Under the pieces are notes generated by a model. The model had not been told where the DNA came from. It did not search any database and saw nothing but the letters and a program-made list of their open reading frames with translations. From positions 1 through 64,000 of the forward strand of contig CAJTVY010000015.1 in assembly GCA_910579925.1 (NCBI GenBank): a DNA stretch of 64,000 bases, in the 5' to 3' direction. Positions 32,731 to 40,469 of this stretch are shown in pieces. This DNA is from an uncultured Dorea sp. GTDB lineage: Bacteria; Bacillota; Clostridia; Lachnospirales; Lachnospiraceae. Position numbers and translations under genes: made by a program. Within the stretch, counting starts at the first letter, position 1. Each line of letters starts with the position of its first letter.

Positions 32731-34263
32731 GTGGTATATGTGGCGGAAAAAGAAGGTTATGACGTACTGCGTCTGATTGAACACGGCAGAACCTGTTATA
32801 TCAGTTCAGAGTACGTGGAAGGACAGATACTTGCAGAGTGGATCCGACTCTGCCCGGATGTTGAAAAGGAGCGGCTGTTTTCTTTGATGCGGGAGATCGC
32901 CGGTCAGCTTAATATGATTCATAAGTGCCGGAACAAGCCTTATTATCAGTACGTCAATCCTTACAGTATCGTGGTGACAGATGAAGAGAAGCCGTATTTT
33001 CTGGATATGGATGCAGGGTCCAATGAAAAACGGATGGGTTTTATGCTAAGGCGTATCGTCAGAGAATGTTTTCTTCCGCAGGAGGAAGCGTATTACCAGA
33101 AAGGAAGTGGCAAACTGGACTTCTATGGACTGGGAAAGACATTTCAGTATCTTCTTGCAGCGGCGGCGCCGGATCCTTCGCTTACCTTGAGGGAGGAAAG
33201 AAGATTTCTAAAGATCATCTCAAAATGTCTGAATTATCAATCAGGATCAGCTTATCAGAGCGCGGCAGAGATTCGAAAAAATATCCCGCAATATAAAAAG
33301 AGAACGGAACATAGGGCTGTCATCCGCAGAGGAACATGGATGGCTTTCGGGGCAGGAGCCATACTGGCCGGGGCGTGGACGCTGAAAGAGCATGGCGGTT
33401 TCGAAGACCAGGCTGCAAAGACGGAACTGACAACAGTCAGACCAGAAACAGGAGAAACAGAAAACCAGGGAGACGAGGCCGTGGATACAGACGGCAAAGG
33501 GGTGAACATGCACAGATGGATGCCAGGAAACGCAGAAGAATATCTGGAACTGGCGACAGCGTATCTTCTTGATCTTAACGACTATGAGAAGTGCCTGTAT
33601 TATCTTGAGAAAATTCAGGAGTATGCCTTTGCGGGAAACCTAAAAGAAGTAGTGGAGGCGCTTATGGAAAAGCCCAAAGATCCGGGAATTCTGGAGGCAA
33701 GTCTGGATTTCCTTGAAAAGGAGACGAAAGAGGACGCAGACGGGCGGTACGGACTCTGTCTGATCAGAGGTTACGGCCTGCTGGATACAGAGCGTTCGGC
33801 AGAGGCTGTCCTTCGCCTGGGAAGAAGGTGCCTGGATCGAATGGACGGCGAGGGAGAAGGAGCGAAAGAGATCCGGGGCTACATGGTTCTGGCGTATGAA
33901 AAGATGGGGAAATCCGAAGAAGCGGTACGGTTATATGAGGAAATGCTGGAAAAGGAGACGGACGGGGCGAAGCGGGAAGAGACGTATCAGAGACTGATTA
34001 CGCTATATGAGGCCTGCGGGCAGAAAGACCTGGCGGCGGAGACTTGTGTAAGGGGAATCGGAGAAATAGAAGAGGCGGCGGGACTGAAGGTAACGCATAT
34101 CCGGCTGATGTGCCAGGATGATGCCGTAGGCAGGGATTTCTGTGCCCAGACCATACAGGAGTATATCTGTCGGCAGCCGGAAATTCTGGAAAGGGAAGAG
34201 TTTCTGGAACTTGAGAGAGAATACGGGATAAAGGTGGAAGAAGGCCAGGTATGGGCAGAATAA
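32731..34263 (+). CDS. Pseudokinase-TM-TPR membrane protein
   Basis: About 510 residues. The first 195 resemble a degenerate protein-kinase C-lobe: IAGQLNMIHK, then YYQYVNPYSIVV where HRDLKPxNIL would stand, and YFLDMDAG where the DFG loop would be. The glycine loop and catalytic Asp are missing, so it should be inactive. A membrane segment follows (TWMAFGAGAILAGAWTL near 203-219), then an acidic linker and four or more TPR-like units (YLELATAYLLDLNDYEKCLYYLEK, MVLAYEKMGKSEEAVRLYEEM). GTG 32731 is chosen for AGGGAG six bases upstream. The order recalls EssB/YukC of type VII secretion, but no other such genes are near. Confidence 0.7.
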   Translation: MVYVAEKEGYDVLRLIEHGRTCYISSEYVEGQILAEWIRLCPDVEKERLFSLMREIAGQLNMIHKCRNKPYYQYVNPYSIVVTDEEKPYFLDMDAGSNEKRMGFMLRRIVRECFLPQEEAYYQKGSGKLDFYGLGKTFQYLLAAAAPDPSLTLREERRFLKIISKCLNYQSGSAYQSAAEIRKNIPQYKKRTEHRAVIRRGTWMAFGAGAILAGAWTLKEHGGFEDQAAKTELTTVRPETGETENQGDEAVDTDGKGVNMHRWMPGNAEEYLELATAYLLDLNDYEKCLYYLEKIQEYAFAGNLKEVVEALMEKPKDPGILEASLDFLEKETKEDADGRYGLCLIRGYGLLDTERSAEAVLRLGRRCLDRMDGEGEGAKEIRGYMVLAYEKMGKSEEAVRLYEEMLEKETDGAKREETYQRLITLYEACGQKDLAAETCVRGIGEIEEAAGLKVTHIRLMCQDDAVGRDFCAQTIQEYICRQPEILEREEFLELEREYGIKVEEGQVWAE

Positions 34264-34303
34264 GAAAATATGGTGAAAATTTTGGATTTCTTAGTGAAAA
34301 TAG

Positions 34304-34332
34304 TTGTGCAATTCGCTGTGATATGGTATAGT
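34304..34332 (+). promoter_or_regulatory. Promoter of the glpP-glpK operon
   Basis: TTGTGC (34304-34309), 17 bases, TATAGT (34327-34332), about 30 bases before an attenuator hairpin. Confidence 0.65.
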
Positions 34333-34363
34333 AATAACAGTTTCATAAACGTATTGAGATGGG

Positions 34364-34414
34364 AGAGCGAATGAGAACAACAGAAATGTTGTTATTTAAT
34401 TTGCTCTTTTTCTT
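34364..34414 (+). terminator. Leader terminator (attenuator) upstream of glpP
   Basis: AGAGC (34364-34368) pairs with GCTCT (34403-34407), with an inner perfect AACAACA/TGTTGTT hairpin, followed by TTTTTCTTT. It lies between promoter and first gene, where GlpP-type antiterminators act. Confidence 0.65.
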
Positions 34415-34488
34415 TATGAATCCTGGGGAACACAGGGGATACCATCAGGGCTTAGGAAGGCCTGCAAAGAGATACAGAGGGAAAAGGA

Positions 34489-35058
34489 ATGGACAGAAGA
34501 TATTACGATGCAATCGAGAGCAATCCTGTGGTTGCGGCAGTGAAGGATATGGAGGGGCTGGAAAGGTGCTGTGAACAGGAAGAGATCAAAGTGGTCTTTA
34601 TTCTGTTTGGAGACATCTGTTCCATTGGGGGAATCGTCCAAAAGGTCAAGAATACAGGAAGGTTTGCCATGGTTCATGTGGATCTGGTTACAGGTCTGGG
34701 GGGAAAAGAAGTAGCGGCAGACTATGTGAAGCAGTTTACGGCGGCCGACGGAATTATCACTACAAAACCGCCGCTGATTAAGCGGGGAAAAGAATTGTCC
34801 CTGTGTACGGTGCTTCGTTATTTTCTGATTGATTCCATGGCTCTTGAGAATATCCGTAATCAGCAGCACATGGTGAGGCCGGACTTTATCGAAGTGCTTC
34901 CGGGGCTTATGCCAAAGGTGATCCGTAAGATCTGCCGCACGTCCAGAATCCCGATCATTGCGGGAGGGCTGATCACAGATAAGGAAGACGTGGTGGCTGC
35001 GCTTTCTGCAGGAGCGATTGCGGTATCTACAACCAACCAGGATGTGTGGCGGATGTGA
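34489..35058 (+). CDS. glpP: Glycerol-3-phosphate responsive antiterminator GlpP
   Basis: 189 residues of a TIM-barrel-like fold: ESNPVVAAVKDMEGLERC, FILFGDICSIGGIVQKVK, FAMVHVDLVTGLGGKE, DGIITTKPPLIKRGKEL, FIEVLPGLMPKVI and IPIIAGGLITDKEDVVAAL are the GlpP-family landmarks. It binds leader mRNA with glycerol-3-phosphate and prevents termination. It precedes glpK by 45 bases, and a terminator sits in its own leader, so it probably antiterminates its own operon. Confidence 0.93.
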   Translation: MDRRYYDAIESNPVVAAVKDMEGLERCCEQEEIKVVFILFGDICSIGGIVQKVKNTGRFAMVHVDLVTGLGGKEVAADYVKQFTAADGIITTKPPLIKRGKELSLCTVLRYFLIDSMALENIRNQQHMVRPDFIEVLPGLMPKVIRKICRTSRIPIIAGGLITDKEDVVAALSAGAIAVSTTNQDVWRM

Positions 35059-35103
35059 ACCAGGCGTAGAAAACAATAAGGATAAAAACAGGAGGATGCG
35101 GGG

Positions 35104-36609
35104 ATGGCGAAGTATGTAATGGCGTTGGACGCAGGAACAACGAGTAACAGATGTATTCTATTTAACGAGGCTGGTAAGATGTGCAGCGTCGCCCAGCGGG
35201 AGTTTAAGCAGTATTTTCCAAAGCCAGGCTGGGTAGAACACGATGCCGATGAGATCTGGGCAAGCCAGATGGGAGTCGCAGTGGAAGCAATGAGTATGAT
35301 CGGTGCGACGGCAGAGGATATTGCGGCAATCGGAATCACGAATCAGAGAGAGACGGCGATTGTGTGGGATAAGAATACCGGGGAGCCGATTTACCATGCT
35401 ATCGTGTGGCAGTGCAGAAGAACCTCTGAATATTGCGATTCTCTGAAGGAAAAGGGGCTGACCGGGCAGTTCCGGGACAAGACCGGACTGGTGATTGATG
35501 CGTATTTTGCAGGAACAAAAGTAAAGTGGATTCTGGATCATGTAGAAGGGGCAAGGAAGAGAGCCGAGAAAGGGGAACTTCTTTTCGGTACGGTGGAGAC
35601 CTGGCTGATCTGGAAGCTTACAAAGGGCGCTGTCCATGTGACGGATTATTCCAATGCGTCCCGTACGATGCTTTTTAATATCAATACGCTTCAATGGGAT
35701 GACGAGATTTTAGAAGAACTTCAGATTCCCAGATGTATGCTTCCTGAGGCAAAGCCTTCCAGCTACATCTACGGAGAGGCGGATCCTTCTTTCTTCGGCG
35801 GTCCGATTCCGATTGCAGGTGCGGCAGGGGATCAGCAGTCGGCGCTGTTCGGGCAGACCTGCTTTACGGCAGGGGAAGCCAAGAATACATACGGTACAGG
35901 CTGTTTCCTTCTGATGAACACGGGAGAGAAGCCGGTGTTTTCAAAGAACGGGCTGGTTACGACCATCGCATGGGGGCTGGAAGGTAAGGTCAGTTATGCC
36001 CTGGAAGGCTCTATCTTTGTTGCAGGTGCGGCAGTGCAGTGGCTGAGGGACGAGATGCGTCTGATTGACTCTGCCATGGATTCGGAATATATGGCGAAGA
36101 AGGTGAAGGATACTAACGGGTGCTATGTGGTGCCTGCATTTACCGGGCTTGGCGCTCCCCACTGGGATCAGTATGCCAGAGGAACGATCGTAGGGATTAC
36201 CCGGGGTGTGAACAAGTACCATATTATCCGGGCAACGCTGGAATCCCTGGCGTACCAGGTTAATGACGTGCTGGCTGCCATGAAAGCAGATTCCGGGATT
36301 TCCCTGGCTTCCCTTAAGGTAGACGGCGGCGCAAGCGCGAATGATTTTCTGATGCAGACCCAGGCCGATATCATAGGCGCCCCGGTGCAGCGTCCCCAGT
36401 GCGTTGAGACAACGGCCATGGGCGCCGCATATCTGGCGGGCCTTGCGGTGGGATACTGGAAGAGTAAGGAAGACGTGCTTAAGAACTGGGCCATTGACCG
36501 GACGTTTACGCCCTCTGCGGCAGAAGAAGAGCGGGCCAGGAGAATCCGGGGATGGAATAAGGCTGTCAGGTATGCCTATGGATGGGCGAAGGAAGAGCAG
36601 GAGACGTAG
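35104..36609 (+). CDS. glpK: Glycerol kinase
   Basis: 501 residues of the FGGY family: ALDAGTTSNRCILF (phosphate loop), GITNQRETAIVWD, GDQQSALFGQTCFTAGEAKNTYGTGC region (about 243-268), and KVDGGASANDFLMQTQADI near 405. It converts glycerol to glycerol-3-phosphate. It lies in the operon glpP-glpK and is followed after a structured gap by flavoprotein genes that oxidise the product. Confidence 0.96.
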   Translation: MAKYVMALDAGTTSNRCILFNEAGKMCSVAQREFKQYFPKPGWVEHDADEIWASQMGVAVEAMSMIGATAEDIAAIGITNQRETAIVWDKNTGEPIYHAIVWQCRRTSEYCDSLKEKGLTGQFRDKTGLVIDAYFAGTKVKWILDHVEGARKRAEKGELLFGTVETWLIWKLTKGAVHVTDYSNASRTMLFNINTLQWDDEILEELQIPRCMLPEAKPSSYIYGEADPSFFGGPIPIAGAAGDQQSALFGQTCFTAGEAKNTYGTGCFLLMNTGEKPVFSKNGLVTTIAWGLEGKVSYALEGSIFVAGAAVQWLRDEMRLIDSAMDSEYMAKKVKDTNGCYVVPAFTGLGAPHWDQYARGTIVGITRGVNKYHIIRATLESLAYQVNDVLAAMKADSGISLASLKVDGGASANDFLMQTQADIIGAPVQRPQCVETTAMGAAYLAGLAVGYWKSKEDVLKNWAIDRTFTPSAAEEERARRIRGWNKAVRYAYGWAKEEQET

Positions 36610-36629
36610 GAATTCTGACTGAGGTGTGT

Positions 36630-36653
36630 CGCAGACGACTGCGCGCGGCGCAG
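36630..36653 (+). other. Two mutually exclusive hairpins after glpK
   Basis: CTGCG at 36639-36643 can close CGCAG-ACGA-CTGCG (36630-36643) or, as CTGCGC, pair forward with GCGCAG (36648-36653). Only one can form at a time, which is the layout of an RNA switch. Confidence 0.4.
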
Positions 36654-36699
36654 GAATGCGTCAAGATATTATCTTTATTTATAGAGGAATTGCGGGAGA

Positions 36700-36757
36700 A
36701 AAGAGCAGGGCAATGACGCATTGAGAGATATGCGTTTCTTGTCCTGCTCTTTTTTTC
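36700..36757 (+). terminator. Strong terminator between glpK and the flavoprotein genes
   Basis: AGAGCAGGGCAA (36702-36713) pairs with TTGTCCTGCTCT (36739-36750), one G-U, with an inner GCAT/ATGC pairing, followed by seven T. No clear promoter lies between it and the next ATG, so expression of the downstream genes may depend on antitermination. Confidence 0.8.
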
Positions 36758-36795
36758 TGGTTTCAATGATAGGAAAGAAAAGGAGACGAGAAGAT

Positions 36796-38238
36796 ATGTC
36801 TGATTATGATGTTGTAATCATAGGCGGGGGTGTATCCGGCTGTGCGGCGGCCAGAGAACTGTCCCGTTACAAGGTGAAAGTATGTGTATTGGAAAAAGAA
36901 GAGGATGTATGCTGCGGAACTTCCAAGGCAAACAGCGGTATCGTCCATGCAGGTTATGATGCGGCCGAAGGCTCCCTGAAAGCAGAGATGAACCTTCGGG
37001 GAAATGAACTGATGGATTCCCTGGCAAAGGATCTGGACATTCCGTTTACACGAAACGGTTCGCTGGTCATATGCTTATCCAGGGATGATATGCCGAAGCT
37101 TAAAGAGTTGTACGAAAGGGGCGTTGCAAACGGGGTAAAAGGCCTTAAGATTCTGAACCGGGAAGAGGTTCTGAAAAAGGAGCCGAACATCTCTGAGGAT
37201 GTGTACGCAGCTCTCTATGCGCCTACAGGAGGCATTATATGTCCTTTTGAACTGAACATTGCCCTTGCGGAAAATGCCAGTGCAAACGGCGTGGAATTTC
37301 ATTTCTGTACAGAAGTGACGGATATTAAAAAGCAGGAAAAAGGATATGAGGTTGTTACCAGCCAGGGTGTGTATTCGGCGAAATATGTAGTAAATGCGGC
37401 TGGAGTATACGCAGACCGGTTCCACAACATGGTCAGCGAAAAGAAGATTCACATTACGCCAAGGCGGGGAGAGTACTGCCTACTGGATCAGTGTGCAGGC
37501 GCCCATGTAAGGAGCACCATCTTTGCTCTTCCGGGAAAGTTCGGCAAGGGAATTCTGGTTGCGCCTACTGCTCACGGCAATCTTCTGCTGGGGCCGACTG
37601 CCATAGACATACAGGACAAGGAAGGAACGAATACGACCCGGGAAGGCCTTGACCAGGTGCTTGGAAAAGCCGGGCTGAATGTGAAAAACATCCCTGTGCG
37701 GCAGGTGATTACTTCATTTGCAGGTTTGCGCGCCCATGAAGACAAAGGAGAGTTTATCATAGAAGAACTGGCAGATGCGCCAGGATTTATTGACTGCGCA
37801 GGAATTGAGTCTCCTGGACTTACAAGCTGCCCGGCGGTGGGAGAACGGATTGCCGGGATCCTGCGGGAACAGATGGGGCTTTGCGAGAAAGAGGATTTTG
37901 TCTCCACGAGAAAAGGGATTCTGAAACCGGCAACCCTCTCCTGGGAGGAGAGGGCGGCCTTGATCCGGGAGAATCCGGCGTATGGAAACATTATCTGCCG
38001 ATGTGAGATGATCTCGGAAGGGGAGATTCTGGATGCGATCCGTCGTCCTCTTGGCGCAAGATCGCTGGACGGGGTAAAACGAAGGACGAGAGCAGGTATG
38101 GGACGGTGCCAGGCGGGATTCTGTTCGCCGAGAACCATGGAGATTCTGGCAAGGGAGTGGAAGACGGATGTGCGGGAAGTGACCAAATCCGGCGGAAATT
38201 CCTGTCTTGCCGTCGGAATCAATAAAGATGCTTTTTAG
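36796..38238 (+). CDS. GlpA-like FAD oxidoreductase with C-terminal BFD-type Fe-S domain
   Basis: 480 residues. N-terminal FAD fold DVVIIGGGVSGCAAARELSRY, a DAO/GlpD-type body (TSKANSGIVHAGYDA, GRxGExCLLD-like RRGEYCLLDQ, SFAGLRAHEDKGEF), and a C-terminal Cys domain CRCEMISEGEILDAI to TRAGMGRCQAGFC (about 415-455). This is the anaerobic glycerol-3-phosphate dehydrogenase large subunit type. Electrons would pass to the next two proteins. ATG 36796 has GGAG upstream; longer starts lie in the terminator. Confidence 0.85.
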   Translation: MSDYDVVIIGGGVSGCAAARELSRYKVKVCVLEKEEDVCCGTSKANSGIVHAGYDAAEGSLKAEMNLRGNELMDSLAKDLDIPFTRNGSLVICLSRDDMPKLKELYERGVANGVKGLKILNREEVLKKEPNISEDVYAALYAPTGGIICPFELNIALAENASANGVEFHFCTEVTDIKKQEKGYEVVTSQGVYSAKYVVNAAGVYADRFHNMVSEKKIHITPRRGEYCLLDQCAGAHVRSTIFALPGKFGKGILVAPTAHGNLLLGPTAIDIQDKEGTNTTREGLDQVLGKAGLNVKNIPVRQVITSFAGLRAHEDKGEFIIEELADAPGFIDCAGIESPGLTSCPAVGERIAGILREQMGLCEKEDFVSTRKGILKPATLSWEERAALIRENPAYGNIICRCEMISEGEILDAIRRPLGARSLDGVKRRTRAGMGRCQAGFCSPRTMEILAREWKTDVREVTKSGGNSCLAVGINKDAF

Positions 38239-38270
38239 GGAAACGTGTAAGAATATGAGGAGGCAGCAGC

Positions 38271-39536
38271 ATGGAGAATTATGATATTGTAATCATCGGC
38301 GGCGGTCCGGCGGGGCTGGCGGCGGCGGTTTCGGCCAGGGAAAACGGAATCAGCCGGATTGTGATACTGGAGCGCGACAAGGAACTTGGGGGGATACTGA
38401 ATCAGTGTATCCATAATGGTTTTGGTCTGCATACGTTCAAAGAAGAACTGACAGGACCGGAGTATGCGGGGAGGTTCATCGACCAGGTTAAGACACTTGG
38501 GATTGAATACCGGTTAAATACGATGGTCATGGAGATCAGTCATGAGAAAGTGGTGACAGCCATGAACCGGGAAGACGGTCTGTTTAAGATACAGGCAGAG
38601 GCGGTCATACTTGCAATGGGGTGCAGGGAGCGTCCGAGGGGTGCGTTAAATATTCCTGGGTATCGGCCGGCCGGAATCTTTTCTGCCGGAACGGCTCAGA
38701 GGCTGGTGAACATGGAAGGATATCTGCCGGGGCGGGAAGTGGTCATCTTAGGTTCCGGTGATATCGGACTGATTATGGCAAGGCGGATGACGCTGGAAGG
38801 GGCGAAGGTGAAGGTGGTAGCCGAACTTATGCCTTATTCCGGCGGACTGAAACGAAATATCGTTCAGTGTCTGGACGACTATGGGATCCCGCTTAAGCTA
38901 AGTCATACGGTCGTTGACATTAAGGGGAAGGAACGGCTTGAGGGAGTGACGCTGGCAGAAGTTGACGGAAGAGGGAAACCCATCCCGGGGACGGAAGAAT
39001 TCTATTCCTGCGATACCCTCCTTCTCTCGGTAGGGCTGATTCCGGAAAATGAACTTTCCAGTGGGATGGGCGTGGAGCTGAACCCGGTTACCTCCGGCCC
39101 AAGGGTGAATGAGAGCCTTGAGACGAATCTTGAGGGCGTGTTTGCCTGCGGAAATGTACTGCATGTGCATGACCTGGTGGATTTCGTGTCAGAAGAGGCA
39201 AAGGCGGCGGGAAAGAATGCCGCAGACTATGTACAGGAATCCGGTACTGGGGGAAGGGATTCTGTGATCCGTATTACCACCGGGGAAGGAGTACGATATA
39301 CGGTTCCGGAAACTGTCTGTGCGGCATGTATGGACGACCGTCTGACGGTCCGTTTCCGGGTGGCAGACGTATATAAGAACTGTTATGTAAGCGTATATTT
39401 TGATAAAGACAGGATGATCCACAGGAAAAAGGCGGTGGCGGCGCCCGGCGAGATGGAAGAGATTGTGCTTACAAAAGAACAGTTGCTTAAATACCCCGGC
39501 TTAGAGACAATTCATGTGAAGATCGAGGAGGCATAA
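38271..39536 (+). CDS. NAD(P)/FAD-dependent oxidoreductase, GlpB-like partner
   Basis: 421 residues with two dinucleotide folds: FAD DIVIIGGGPAGLAAAVSARE at the start and NAD-type EVVILGSGDIGLIMARRM near 155, plus LGGILNQCIHNGFG and the FAD-anchoring GVFACGNVLHVHDLVDFV near 290. The C-terminal 90 residues carry a small domain with one CAAC pair. It lies between the GlpA-like and DUF1667 genes, the usual three-gene set of clostridial glycerol-3-phosphate oxidation. Ribosome-binding site GAGGAGGCAG precedes the ATG. Confidence 0.85.
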   Translation: MENYDIVIIGGGPAGLAAAVSARENGISRIVILERDKELGGILNQCIHNGFGLHTFKEELTGPEYAGRFIDQVKTLGIEYRLNTMVMEISHEKVVTAMNREDGLFKIQAEAVILAMGCRERPRGALNIPGYRPAGIFSAGTAQRLVNMEGYLPGREVVILGSGDIGLIMARRMTLEGAKVKVVAELMPYSGGLKRNIVQCLDDYGIPLKLSHTVVDIKGKERLEGVTLAEVDGRGKPIPGTEEFYSCDTLLLSVGLIPENELSSGMGVELNPVTSGPRVNESLETNLEGVFACGNVLHVHDLVDFVSEEAKAAGKNAADYVQESGTGGRDSVIRITTGEGVRYTVPETVCAACMDDRLTVRFRVADVYKNCYVSVYFDKDRMIHRKKAVAAPGEMEEIVLTKEQLLKYPGLETIHVKIEEA

Positions 39537-39541
39537 GAGTG

Positions 39542-39907
39542 ATGGAAGAGAAAAATCTGATCTGTATCAACTGTCCGCTGGGCTGCATGCTCACGGTTAA
39601 GATGGAGAAAGACCGGATTCTCGGCGTGTCCGGGAATACCTGTAAGAGGGGAGAGGCTTATGCCCAAAAAGAGCTGACGAATCCCACCAGGATTGTGACG
39701 TCCACGGTAAAGGTTTCCGGCGGAAGAGACCGGATGGTTTCTGTGAAGACGAAAAGTGACATTCCAAAGGGGAAAGTTCTGGAATGTGTGCGTGCTCTGA
39801 AAGGCATTGCGGCTAAGGCCCCGGTCCATATCGGCGACGTGATCGTTTGCGATGTGGCGGGGACAGGGGTGGAGATTGTTGCTACCAGAGATGTGGAAGT
39901 ACTCTGA
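39542..39907 (+). CDS. DUF1667 domain protein
   Basis: 121 residues. Four N-terminal Cys (LICINCPLGCMLTV and GNTCKRGEAYA) would bind a metal or Fe-S cluster; the C-terminal half (PTRIVTSTVKVSGG, then VPKGKVLEC-like IPKGKVLECVRAL) is the standard DUF1667 fold. It is nearly always the third gene after GlpA/GlpB-like flavoproteins, so probably a small electron-transfer subunit. GAGGAGG lies upstream; GTG 39539 is an equally possible start. Confidence 0.85.
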   Translation: MEEKNLICINCPLGCMLTVKMEKDRILGVSGNTCKRGEAYAQKELTNPTRIVTSTVKVSGGRDRMVSVKTKSDIPKGKVLECVRALKGIAAKAPVHIGDVIVCDVAGTGVEIVATRDVEVL

Positions 39908-39937
39908 CTCTGGTTTACACCTGCGGTATCACAGCGG

Positions 39938-39984
39938 GGAATCCGGCCTGTTTAAAGCAGCCATATGGCAGGAGGCCGGATTCC
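39938..39984. repeat. Large inverted repeat after the glp operon
   Basis: GGAATCCGGCCT is perfectly inverted as AGGCCGGATTCC, with further inner pairing CCTG/CAGG and GCCATATGGC. No T run follows. It may end the glp transcript or form a cruciform. The following 100 bases are GC-rich and without genes. Confidence 0.55.
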
Positions 39985-40087
39985 AGCCCCAGTACAGTAC
40001 TGGCCTGCGGCCGTGCAGCGTAGTGCGCGGTCCGGGAATGAACAGTAACCGTGCCGGCCGGCATGGATAGAAAATTAGAAAATCCCA

Positions 40088-40115
40088 TTGACAGACCAGA
40101 ATGTTTTGCTATAAT
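40088..40115 (+). promoter_or_regulatory. Promoter of the adhesin gene
   Basis: TTGACA (40088-40093), 16 bases, TATAAT (40110-40115). The transcript would have a leader of about 348 bases. The leader holds a small GGCA/TGCC hairpin followed by a long T run (40127-40154), a GTCCT/AGGAC hairpin near 40180, and an AAAGGAGGTG sequence at about 40362 with no convincing ORF behind it. Confidence 0.7.
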
Positions 40116-40469
40116 ATATCTTACGAGGCAATGCTGCCGGTTCTTTGTTTTTTTAAATTCTTATTTCAGATTTATCCAGTCCTGTTTTCTTAGGACGACC
40201 GTTTCACAATCCTACTTCATATGATTTTATTTCAGACGGATTCTTTTGTTTCTGTCAAAGTATTCTATATTCTGATTATCTGAAAGTTTCTAATGGATCA
40301 TTGTAACAAATCCCCAATTTAGTGTAAAAGTTGTGAAGGGAATCTGTAAGTTCTGGATCGAAAAGGAGGTGTCATTCATACTGCAAAGAGCAATGAGCGT
40401 AACCGGGGCTGCGTTTGTCTCAAAGTAGCAAACAAAGTGTAACATTTTATTCAGGGAAGGAGAAAATGT

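Noticed and set aside
40116..40469. Cyclic di-GMP riboswitch ahead of the adhesin
   Set aside because: Expected from biology, but I could not find the conserved class I or class II core sequences.
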